From: Spirogloea muscicola
Lineage: Eukaryota; Streptophyta; Zygnematophyceae; Spirogloeales; Spirogloeaceae
DNA: 64,000 nt
Direction: 5' to 3'
Assembly: GCA_009602725.1 (NCBI GenBank)
Contig: WELB01000026.1
Span: 557,580-621,579, forward strand
Part shown: in pieces, positions 33,602-43,678 of the stretch
Layout: the number at the start of each line of letters is the position of its first letter
Position numbering within the stretch: position 1 is the first letter of the stretch
The notes under the pieces: generated by a model
What the model was told of the DNA's origin: nothing
What the model saw: only the letters and a program-made list of their open reading frames with translations
The model's database searches: none
Made by a program: the position numbers and the translations under genes

Positions 33602-35157
33602 ATGATGCGCGCCGCGGGCGCCAGGATCGGCGCGCGCCTGCGACGCGCCGCGNCGTCGGCGGCCAGCGCAGAGGAGGCGGCGGCGGCGATCACGCCGCCG
33701 GGGGCCCGCTGTCCCCCGCCTGGAAGCACGCGCCGCGAGGCCTCGCCACTGCTTCTGCCAGCGCGCAGAGTCAGCCTCCTCCGGCTTCACCTTACGTCGT
33801 TAGCCGAGCTGCGGCGGAGCTCGAGCGGCTCGGGATGCTCATCGTTGCCTCAGCAGGCCTGCAGCCCATTGCAATCGCTTCGATCTGACCTGGTCGGCAG
33901 CACAGCGCTGTGCAGGCACGGAGCTGACGGAGAAGTTTGAGCACGCCACCGGGCTCGAGAGGGAAGAGCTGGAGGCCGAACTAGAGGTATGCAGCCCACT
34001 GATATGTCGATGGGCCCACTGAGAAGTCAATGATGCACAAACTGATCACAGCTTCTAAGACTGTTCGCACTGCAAAGCAATTTCAAAATACAAACTGACC
34101 ACAGCTTCTAAGACTGTTCGCACTGCAAAGCAATTTCAAAACTTCACTGTTATCGTTAAGTTTGCATTAAGTATGTGACAGCGTGTGTTCTGCTTGCGGC
34201 CCAGGGCACCTCGCGCTTCGAAACAACCCCACCCAGGGGGCCCTTTGGCACAGAGGTGTCCCTCAAGCCCTTTGCTTTGCCTTGACGTGAACAGCACTTG
34301 TCTGTCAAGTAACCCACGAATGTGGTCATGAGCAAGTGCAGTATGCCCTCTCAACAGCATCTATAGTAATGCATTATCAAGACTGCTTGTTGGATTGAAA
34401 GTGGATCTACTATGTACATCACAGGATGCTCCTGCCCACATTGAATCACAATACGATGAGCGAATAGTGGGCTGCTCGGGTGGCATTGCTGGTATGTGTG
34501 CACCTGTCGTAAAATGAACTCCTATAAAGCATGCATAAAATGTCCACAAAAGTAGAGCTCGGTGACTTGTATGGTGCTGGCTCCTGTTTACCCAAGCTTC
34601 GAAAAGCAAAGCCTTCGACACTGTGACCTTATCATCAGTCCACCTCAAGATAACCGAGCACACTCCTCTGTGCATGTTGCATTTTTTACTTGACAGCGTG
34701 CAATTGCAATGCTTGATGAATGCACGCTCCTCCAGCAGATGATGAACACGATGTAATATGGTTTCACTTGAAAAAGGGAGTCCGCCACGAATGCCCTGTG
34801 TGCACTCAGATCTTTGAGGTTTGTACTCACAATCCACTTGTTCGCTTACTTCACTCATACATTGCCTTTGTGGTCGATCTGTTGATCTGACGACGTTAGA
34901 GAAAGGTGTTTGCAATAGAAAATGACATTTTCCCGTGAGAAAGCTTGGAAATGTTGTTGGAGCAAGAGATGCTTAGTGGATTAGGCAGCAGAGTGCGATC
35001 CTGCACAGGATTGATTGCGCGCTGTTCCTTACCTAAGGTAACCCACTGTTTATATAGGCACCAACAATGCTGGGCTGCACTGTTTTTTGAAGGGTTGCTT
35101 GTCATGCTGCAGCTCAGAGTTGTGGGAGAAGGGGGCCAACCAGGGGCTCACCACTGA
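33602..35157 (+). CDS. COX5b: Cytochrome c oxidase subunit 5b, mitochondrial
   Basis: A zinc-binding nuclear-encoded subunit of respiratory complex IV. Firm exons: 33916-33986, 34205-34255, 34425-34491, 34739-34818 and 35113-35157, in phase. Sequence follows plant COX5b: ATGLEREELEAELE, RFETTPPRGPFGTE, APAHIESQYDERIVGC, DDEHDVIWFHLKKG, HECPVCTQIFEL, then a short VVGEGG tail and stop. The CxxC pair and the Cys of RIVGC are the expected zinc ligands. Exon 1 starts at 33602 (MMRAAGARIGARLRRAA), a basic presequence. Its 3' end, and whether a short exon precedes 33916, cannot be fixed; one base at 33653 is N. Retroelement sequence lies immediately upstream. The first intron of the conserved part contains a 53-bp tandem duplication. 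Confidence 0.9.
34037..34142. repeat. 53-bp tandem duplication in a COX5b intron
   Basis: 34037-34089 and 34090-34142 are near-identical (ACAAACTGA(T/C)CACAGCTTC...). The few differences mean that the duplication is recent. It lies wholly inside the intron between exons ending at 33986 and starting at 34205. Confidence 0.9.
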
Positions 35158-36400
35158 GAACCGCCAGCACCATGCCGAGCTAACACATTTGTGTTCTATA
35201 CTTCTGAGTTGCACTAAACACAAACCAGCTATAATGTAGGGGGTCTGTTGTTCAACTGCACGCAGAGCGTCTCACGATCGAGGAAGCATGTTGTCAAGCT
35301 CCACCAGTGTGTTCCCCTAGATACCTCTGCCTCAAGCAGAGGTAACTGGTATCCTGCATCGTTTCCATTTTCATCTCTGCGCACACCTGCATTTACCTAT
35401 AAGAAGCGTGGTCTGAAGCATCGGAGATACTGGAGGGACGACAGATGGAGATGAGAGACTCCCTTCAATGTCTTTACCTCTGTTTAAACCAATGGAAACC
35501 CAATGGAATCCAGATTCTGCTGACCGTCTAGAAACTTACTTCTTAAGCCTAGACAATGGCAAGCCATCAGCACGAATGAGTGGAAAGCATACTGTCTGAT
35601 GCATTGGCCGCATAGCGAGCGTGAGTGTTATAGAGTATCGAAGTCATAGATGCAAACTTAGTGGCACACAAGCTCATGTGGAATTGCTTTTTACACCTTG
35701 AAGCTGATTGTCACATGCTGCTGTGGTCTTGGCACACGCTGCTGTGGTCAATGTTGTTAGCGGGTCATGGCTGAATGTTACCACAAACTATTATGTTCAG
35801 TTGAGGAGCTGCCATGTCTGGGCTTCCACTTGAATGAGGAAAAAAGGCGGGCATACATCATAAGCGCACAGGATTGTCTCGCAGTATGCTAGAAAGGTAA
35901 ACATCGAAAGCAACTCCATTAAGTGGCACTCAGAGCCTGAGCAGATCAAAGCTCGACGAGTTGGGGCCTGTACACTATAGTACGGAATGCACCACCCAAC
36001 CATGTCTGCGTTTTGCAAGACCTAAGTTTGAGCTCTTAACTGGAGGTCTGCAGGGAAGCACCTCGGCCCTCCAACAAGTAGAGCACCCACCCTGCCCAGC
36101 AGAGAACAGTAACGAGAGCAATTTCCTGCCCAAGGACTATCGTGGTAAGGCACACGTGCTGTGTCGATAGCACCAGTTTGCTGTGTCATTTCAACAGGGC
36201 AACACTGGCAAGGAATGTTCCTGAAAGCGGCGCTTGTTGATAGCGAACCCAGAGGTTTGGGAGGTAGCAATTTGTGCCTCACAGCAGTCTTGCAGTTGTT
36301 GACCAGGTAGGCTTAAGTGGCTCTTATCAGAAGCCAAGTAGCCAACTATTCAACTGAGTAAGTGGAAGTTTTCGTGTTGGGCTATCTTCTCGGTGATTCT
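35158..36400. other. No recognised gene
   Basis: About 1.2 kb of 3' flank of COX5b and unassigned DNA. Open frames are short, AT-richer and match no family. No retroelement hairpin is seen until about 36410. Confidence 0.4.
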
Positions 36401-37530
36401 TGTGGAATCGATGGGCTGGCTTTGCCCGGCCACCGCTTCCTTCTGGGTGGGTAACGGGTATTCTTGACAGAGAGCTTTGCCAAATGGGAGCGATGGCTAT
36501 GACAGGCCAACCCAGAGTATTAAGAATGAGAAGCAAGCTCTCCAAGGGGGTCATGGGCTGTGAAAAGGGAAGTGGCACTCCCAATGGGGGTAAGGGCTGT
36601 GAGAAGCCAGCCCGAAAAGAATTGACAAGGTTCAAAGGGGCCAAACTACGAAGGGGCCAGAAGCGCTGTCTCAGAACTGGTGTAGGATGAATTACTCAAT
36701 AAAGAATGTACAAGACGAAGTAGGTATTTGCTCAGTGCCCATAAAATGAAAGGGTGGTCAATGGAGGCCAATACACTGTCCAAGCAAAAGCTAGAGCTTT
36801 ACAATTTGAAGCACTATGGCTAAGGTAACAGTGTGACGTCAGTACCCACGGGTGAGCACATGCGAATTCTACATGCTTACTTGGGGAGCCGGAGCGCCGC
36901 CACGGAAGCCAGTGGCCTGACTTCAGAGCCCGCGCCATAGGGCCGGAATGGGCTAAAATCGAAATGCGCTAAAAGTTGGATGTACACGGGGCTCTCGGGT
37001 CCCAGTGGCTCGACCTGCTGGCCAAGCTTGCACGGCGCGCTGTGTCCCGCAGGCGAGGTGAGCCGGCTGACTTCAACGCCGCTGGCTCACGGGCCCAAGT
37101 CTATCGCATGCGGTTGTCAGTCTCCCTTCAGCGGTCCAAGGCACACGCCTTGCATCTGCGTGCTGGCCGGGCTCTCGCTGCAGCCTCTGGCTTTCGCCAG
37201 GGGGATTGGTTTCCGGCAGCTAGTCTGTCGGATTTGAGGCTACTCATTCGTCGCTACTGAGTTCATTCATCCACCCGTTCTGCCATAGCGCTTCAGGCCC
37301 CTCCGTCATTTGGCCCCTTCGAACCTTTGTCAATATTTTTCGGGCTGGCTTTTTCACAACCCTTGCCCCCATTGGGAGAGCAACTTCTTCTTCCTCATTT
37401 TGCACCAGTTTCTGCCTAAGCAATGTATTGGCTTAAATTGGCCTCACTCTCGTTCATCTGCACCGCGCGCGCCTTCTGGTACTTTGAATCTTGTCCATCT
37501 TTTTGGGCTGGCCTTCCCAGCCCCTATACT
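36401..37530. mobile_element. Retroelement 3' ends, including an ORF tail at 36967-37260 (+)
   Basis: 36967-37260 (+) encodes a clear ORF tail: VHGALGSQWLDLLAKL, then VYRMRLSVSLQRS, ALHLRAGRALAAASG and SLSDLRLLIRRY stop. It aligns with 2691-3194 (-). Its 3' UTR follows (GTTCTGCCATAGCGCTTCAG, then a GGCCCCTTCGAACC flank) with the hairpin at 37342-37365 and a TTCTTCTTCC tail at 37386, showing the complete order ORF end, UTR, hairpin, tail. Other hairpins lie at 36412 (+), 36490 (-), 36595-36620 (-) and 37506 (+). A minus-strand ORF end is near 36837-36870. All pieces are fossils truncated at the 5' side. Confidence 0.7.
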
Positions 37531-38379
37531 GTGGGCGAGCAGTTTTTCCTCTCACAAGTTGGGCCTTCCTCGCAGACACTTGCAACCTCTGGTCCGCCTC
37601 AGCCAACGGCCACCGCGGAGGAGCAGCCTCATCCAAACGCGGAAGGAAGAGCTTCGCTTTCTGGATCTTGGGCGGTGCGCCGTCAGCGGTGGCCGACCCC
37701 GCACGGCCCCTCGCGGGGGCCCCCTGCGCTCGCGGGCCCGTCCCGCCACGCGTCGGCCTGGCGGCGTCGCGCTGCCTGCTTCCAGAAGCCCACGTGCTCA
37801 ACGCTGGCGGCAGATCGCGGGCACTTCCGGGACGGGTGTCGTGGAGCACGTGCCGCTCGACAGGCACGTGTTGCTTGCAACTGTACGCCGCCGCGGCGCA
37901 AGCTTTGTGCCGCGTGGCGGGCGGTTGGCGCACGTGCAGCGGACCCGGCGCCACGCGGCGGCTGCCGGGAAGAGAGGCAGGGAGGGAGGCGGGNGGAGGG
38001 GGGGCGGGCCGCCGGCGCGCGAGGCCGGTGACGTCAAGGCCCCGCGGCCGCCGGCGCGCGCCAGATCAGCCGTCCGGGCCGGGGGGATGTTTTGTCGGCC
38101 CCCCGACGGTTTCCAGAGTTGACCCGGGACTGGCGGCGGGCGGTTTCCTCTGCCGGCGCCGTCGGCGGGCCGCTCCTTGCGCCTTTCGTGTCCGCCGCTC
38201 CGGCCGTCCCATCGGCCCCTTCTGATTTCTGCCGTTCCAGCCGTCACATCAGTGGGGGGGAGCCGCGGCCCGACGCCCCACCATTCCCCCCTCCATGCCC
38301 GGAACGACTTCCCGCGGAAACACACGCCCCGCCCAACTAGAACTGCGGAGCCTCCGCCACCTTCAGGCCGCCGCCCGCC
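37531..38379. other. GC-rich upstream region of the pectinesterase gene
   Basis: Very GC-rich, with an undetermined base at 37994. Long overlapping frames on both strands have R/P/A/G composition only and no recognisable domain. It probably contains the promoter and 5' UTR of the gene starting at 38380; no clear TATA box seen. Confidence 0.4.
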
Positions 38380-40818
38380 ATGGCGCTGCCCCGCGCCGCC
38401 TGCCTCGCCGCCGTCAGCGTGGTCTTGCTGCTGCCAGCCACCTTCTGGCCCGTCGCCGCTGTCGTGAGGTCCGGGCGCACCGCCGTCCCAGCCGGCTGGG
38501 GCGACGCCTTCGGGAGCATCACCGGCCCGGCCTTCGTCGTCGCCGAGGACGGCAGTGGTGACTTCACGACCGTGCAGGCCGCCGTGGACGCGGTGCCCAA
38601 GAAGAACACCAAGCGGGTCGTCATCCTCATCAAGCCCGGCATGTACAGGTGCTAGCCTCCCCGCGAGCACGTCTACACACTAAGTCTTTCTGTGACGCGC
38701 TCTGAATGGGCTCCTGAGTGCCCGTTGCACTGAAGCTTGTGTGCCGCACGGCGCCCTTGGGAAGCTGCGTATACTCATCGACGCACCTTTCCACCAATAC
38801 CGTGTTGCAGGGAGAAGGTGACAATCGCCAAGGGCAAGTCGTTCATAACGCTGCAGGGCCTCGACGCGTTGACCACCAAGATTGTGTGGAACGACTGGGC
38901 TGGCCGCAAGGTCGACGGCGAGGAGCTCTCGACCATCGGCTCCTGCACGCTGTGCGTCAGCAGCTACAATCTGGTCGTCAACCATCTCACCATCGAGGTC
39001 CGGACCCCTTCCTCGTCACTCCTCTCTCACTTCTTGTGACCCCGTTTGCTTACTTCCATGACACATGCGTATTCTTACTCCTTCGAAGCTACTTCCTACC
39101 CTCCAGGCTTCACTGAGTAAAGGTCTGCTTATCATCAGCTCAAGCTGGACCTGCACTTGCCGCAAGGAATACTTATACTGCCTCTTCCTGCAGTCTCTTG
39201 ATGAAGCACCTACAACTGCCTCTGCTGTCTTGCCGGCTGGCCACAGAACGACCACCCCAAGCCGAGTGCAGGCAGCACCACAGACCAAGCGGTGGCCGTA
39301 AGGATCACTGGAGACATGGCTGCCTTCTACAACTCCCGCTTCATCGGGTGGCAGGACACACTGTATGACCACAAGGTGCACACCACGCCGTGCTCAGTAC
39401 TCGCTCATCCTCATCTTGTCTCATCGCCGCCCTTAGCATCCACTCATTCAACACTGAAGTACTGTTCAGTCTCTCTTTGTTACATGACTACATGCGAGGA
39501 GCAGCTAGCAGCAACCATGAACTAGCCTGCAGCTGCGTGCTGCCTGAAGTCTTTAGAACTGGAGAGTTAACAAGTTTCTGTTACGGTGAATTATACTGAA
39601 ACAGAATAGGCACTTCTTCAAGGCCTGTTATATTGAGGGGTCATGGGACTTCGTATTTGGATACGGCCAGAGCATCTATGAGGTGAGAAGCTCAGCTGCC
39701 TAGCAGCCCAGTGCCAGTGCTCATGCCAATAGGGAGGGTACAGCTTGGGAAGGCGAGTTGTTTGACAGTCACTGTCTATTGGGCTACCAGCAAGCCCGCC
39801 AAACATATGATTCAGAATCTAATCACCTGCAACATGTATCAGCAACAGTGATAAATTATGTCACCCTTGTCATGTGTGAAATTGTGCACGTTGCTCATGC
39901 AGGGCTGCACACTCTTCGCCAAAGACTGGGGCTCGTACACCGCCCAGAAGCGCATGTCGACCAGCGAGACGAGCGGATTCGTTTTCCTCCGCTCCAACAT
40001 CACAGGCTCTGGGAAGGTGACGACCTCGTCACCTGATACTGTGCAGTATCTTGATACACAGATTCAGGATCTGGAGCTTGCCCACAGCCTTAGTGCACTG
40101 CAGGTCCCATGCAGAACTTGTATGCGAATCTCTTCGGGGTGCTGCCTTCGTTGAAGCAATGGTCTGTAAAACAAACTTGATTCAAACCCCCAGAATAATT
40201 GTCCTTACTCGTGCTTCAGTGCAGTCAAAAGGTTCTGTATGCTCGCATGCAGGCTTTACTGGGCCGCGCATGGGGGCCGGCAGCTAGGACTGTATATGCC
40301 TTCTCCTTTCTGGATAAGGGCGTGGACCCGTCAGGCTGGGGCTCCGTCAAGGACTTCGACTCAGAAAAGTCAATCTTCTTCGCACTGGTGATTCGGCCTG
40401 AATGCACTGCCCGCCCAACCAGCCATGAGATGACATACATGATTTTAAGCTCGTTCATGCTGCCAGACACGCTTGTAGCAGTCTCATAAGATGCCGAACA
40501 TAGAAGCAAATCATCGTTCCTCTGGAAAAACAGCGAGCTAGGTGAAGATTTTATCAGTGCTGTTTCGATCCAGTCGTGATCAATTTCTGGTTGACATCAA
40601 TGCAGCACAAATGCTGGGGTCCTGGTTACAGCGCCGCAGCGCGCAGCAAGTACAGTCGCACCTTGAGCTCCAAGCAAGCGGCCCAGTTCACATACTACAG
40701 CTTCATTGGTGCATCCGACTGGCTTGGTCCAGATCCTGCAGGCCCTATGACGAGCTACTCGCTGCCCACCACGAACAGTTACAGACCCTCCAGGTTTAAT
40801 ATACCCGATGCGCCTTGA
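38380..40818 (+). CDS. Pectinesterase (pectin methylesterase), secreted (7 exons)
   Basis: Removes methyl esters from homogalacturonan in the cell wall. Exons 38380-38648, 38811-38997, 39247-39375, 39605-39682, 39903-40016, 40253-40387 and 40606-40818 join in phase to 374 aa. Residues 1-28 or so form a signal peptide with a Leu/Val core (AAVSVVLLLPATFWPVAAVV). The CE8 beta-helix follows: FVVAEDGSGDFTTVQAAVDAVP at the start, QAVAVRITGD, IGWQDTLYDH (catalytic Gln and Asp), CYIEGSWDFVFGYGQS (second catalytic Asp), LGRAWGPAAR (Arg/Trp) and CWGPGYS. There is no N-terminal PMEI pro-domain, so it is the simple type. Two usually constant positions differ: Trp for Val in GSVDF and Ala for Pro in LGRPW. 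All catalytic residues remain. Presence of this gene favours a pectin-walled streptophyte. Confidence 0.95.
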
Positions 40819-41260
40819 CATTTGTGACAACCGATACTAGGCGTGCAGCACCGGCAGCCACGTCAAACAAGGCAACAACAGCATCCAGGGAGCTTACCGA
40901 TGTGAACCAGCTAGCTTACAACCCTCATTCATTGACTTAGTTTCAAGGTCTGTACTTTCATTTTTTCATTCATTTTGTCCTCGGGCTCCCTGCCATTCAC
41001 TAGAAGATGCAAGAGCACATGAGTGTGCATAGGCGCATTCCGGCAAGTTGCACAGCCTTGCAGTTGAAGTAGCTATACAAGCTCGCTGTGATGTACATAA
41101 CAATGAGACAAAAATTGTGCTTACAAAAAGATGGAAAGCACTTTAGGCAAGCCTTTCATATTTATACAGTCTGCAATGCTGACAATGTGTTTGTTCATTT
41201 CCTGCACAGACAGTCCTTTACCTGCATGCCAGACATAATAGATAAGTTACAAGCTTAAGT
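40819..41260. other. Short convergent intergenic region
   Basis: AT-richer 3' flank shared by the pectinesterase (+) and the HAD hydrolase (-). No feature recognised. Confidence 0.5.
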
Positions 41261-43025
41261 TCATTTCAGCTTGCTGCAGAAGTCCGGCAGGTCGACGACA
41301 TGAATTCTTGATATCTTGTTTGCCTCCTCTCTCTCTGAAGGCGTGTTGTAACCCCAAGTGCCTATGTGGAGATAAAGTTGGTGTCAGCCCAACAGAGTGT
41401 GATGACTTACCACAAGATCAAGCTCCTTACCTCTCATACTCCTCAACAGCTTATGCAGGACAGCAATGCAGAAGGTGAGAACTGGCACAACTCTAAGTCG
41501 ACCACGAAGTGCTTTACCCAAGTAGAGGTGCCACTTGTCGAGCTCCGGGCGCTTTATAACATTCTTCAGCGTCGCCAGCCGGTCCTCAACGAAGCTGGGA
41601 AGAAGGGGAGAACATGCGAGGCAACAAGGTCTGCAACTGCTGCAACAAAGCTTACGGCTTGTGTCTCTGAACCTGTGAGAGGCTCAGAGAGCTACATAAG
41701 GATAGCAGCTGCAGAAAAGTGGGGAGCTGAGTACAAATGCTCAGTTGGTTGGCTCACTGCAGACTGCAGTCAGGATGAGCCGCCTGCAGCTTCTGCAGGA
41801 CCTCCACCTTGGGCCTGCAGCGGATATGAAACCTCCGGCAGCTCTCACGGAGCGGCTAATGAGCATTATGCAACAGAGCGACGAGTACTAGCAGGTGCTC
41901 TGTGATTGGTCAGCAATGAGGTCCATTGCTCATTATGCCTGGAGCTTGCATGCTTCCTCTCACCCGGAGCCGAGGCCATATATGTTGTCCTCTGGGAACG
42001 TGACGCCCGCTAGCTCCTTAAGGAGGGCCTGGGTGAAACGCGCCTGCCCAAGCACAGGTCCGCCAAACATTGCTCTGGAGTTCTCATCGGCCACTCTTCT
42101 GATGGTGATCAAGGTAAGGTCTGAGACAAGTTGCAGCTACGTCTGCAGATGGAGCCGCAGACGCATCGATGACCAGGCACCGTTGCAGTGGCAGCATCGG
42201 CATGCCGCCAGGGAGACGACAGAGGCAGGGCTGCCAAGACATGGTACCTGCTTCGTAGTCACTATGTACAAGGCGGACGACGCAAAGCGCAGGGCATCGG
42301 CCGTGCCTGGGTAGAATCTGCGAGTGCGGTGTCAAGGGCGGGTCTAAACGGCGCCGGTCGGCGATGAGCCCACACGGCCCGACACAAATGCCGTCAACGT
42401 GCGATCAGGAGAAGGCAGCCGGCGAGGCTGCTGGCGCACCGGTTGGCGCCGATCCAGCCTTTGAGGTCGGTCTCCAGCCAGTGGTCCCGGTAGATCCCGA
42501 AGGCGTGGACAAGCGACTGTGTGTCGGTCTCACCCCACTCCTCCTGGACGCGCGGCTTGATCAGTGCCTCCCACTCCTTCAGGATGTCGTCCACCGACAG
42601 GCCCTCCGAGGCCTGTGCCGCCGCAGCAATGCTAGCTGCTGTGATGGTCGTCAAGTCATAACCTCAGGACAGGCTAAGGTTGAGGATCACATCGACTTAT
42701 GATCTGAGATTGTGAGGAAAGGGTCTTCAGACACTTGGTCACATTTGCAGTGGGGCTCCAAGGTGAGGCACACAAGGCGCGCACCTTGCAGCGGCGGGGC
42801 GTGGCGGGGACGCGCATCTCCAGCAGCAGGCGCACGAGGAGCAGGTTCTCGTACCCCGTCTCGACCACCGGCCGCACCGTGCGCATGGTGGCCAGGATCC
42901 AGTCCTCGTCGGCGGGCGTGGCGGCATCCCAGAGGTCCGGCCACCGCAGCTTGGCGGCCTGCCAAGGCCCGGATCGTCGTCTCAGCGCAAAACATGGGAC
43001 GGTAGGGACGGCAGCGGCGGGCGCT

Positions 43026-43056
<31 letters not shown>

Positions 43057-43144
43057 GAACCTTGAGGGCGGAGAGGGAGCTCTCGCCGGCGCTGTCGCAG
43101 AGGACGCCATCGAAGTCCAGCGCGTACAGAGCAAGCGCGGGCAT
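41261..43144 (-). CDS. HAD-superfamily hydrolase, conserved plant type (8 exons)
   Basis: Exons (minus): 43061-43144, 42785-42958, 42440-42612, 42248-42317, 41964-42043, 41758-41814, 41518-41594 and 41261-41361. All are GT-AG and in phase, 271 aa. It follows a plant family resembling Arabidopsis At2g45990 (recalled, not searched): ALYALDFDGVLCDSAGESSLSA at the N terminus (motif I DFDGVLCD), AAKLRWPDLW, TVRPVVETGYENLLLVRLL, GWIGANRFYPGTADALRF, LYIVTTKQ, ARFTQALLKELAGV, IYGLGSGPKVEVLQKLQ, HFVEDRLATLKNVI (motif IV), WHLYLGTWGYNT and a RIHVVDLPDF end. The substrate is unknown; HAD enzymes are mostly phosphatases. There is no long leader before motif I, so it is cytosolic or weakly targeted. CGG repeats lie in intron 1 and upstream of the ATG. 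Confidence 0.93.
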
Positions 43145-43677
43145 GGCCGCCGCGGCCGCGGCGGCGGCGGAGGCGGCGGCGGCGGCGGCGGCGGCGGCGG
43201 GACAGGAGGACGGGGAGTGCCAGACCAGCCGGGGGGCCTTGCGGAGGCGGACGAGCTGGGGTCCCGTTCACATGCGGCTTGTCATTCCAACGAGTCACTT
43301 GCTGACCGGAGGTTGTTTATGCCCTTAGCCAACTCATCACCACGTTACCAGGACATCTGTAAGGCTAAAATAAGCCTCCCTTTCAACTCCATGCGCACCG
43401 CGCGCCTTCCTCTCCATTGAGCGCCCACTCGCTAGACTCAGGCTCAGGCTGCTGTCTGTCTGCCTCAAAAGTCTCGACGGAGCAACTTACACTTTCTGTT
43501 TAGCTGCCTGCGTTGCAATATCTGGCCCTTTTGGGCCATCCTATTGGCATTTTGGGCCACTCGAGTCGCTGTGCGCTATAGCACTTTTCTGGCCCCTTCG
43601 GACTATGTTACATACTTTTTCTGGGCTGGTCACTCATAGCCATCGCGCTCTTTGTCCGGCTGCTCTTACTGAGCAGC
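43145..43677. repeat. CGG repeat then retroelement 3' UTR pieces
   Basis: 43147-43200 is a CGG run at the HAD gene start. 43300-43420 (+) matches the 3' UTR block of the repeat family (CTTAGCCAACTCATC, GGACATCTGTAAGGC, CATGCGCACCGCGCGCC). 43595-43650 (+) is a hairpin copy (TTCTGGGCTGGTCACTCATAGCC). It ends a few bases before the next gene's first visible exon. Confidence 0.6.
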
Positions 43678-43678
43678 N

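Noticed and set aside
36401-37395. A functional host gene in the 36967-37260 open frame
   Set aside because: Its tail is shared by many dispersed copies and is followed by the repeat-family UTR and hairpin, so it is a retroelement remnant.
37310-38670. Several 200-290 codon frames upstream of pectinesterase
   Set aside because: GC-rich DNA leaves few stop codons by chance. The frames overlap on both strands, and none has a domain or fits with the pectinesterase exons.
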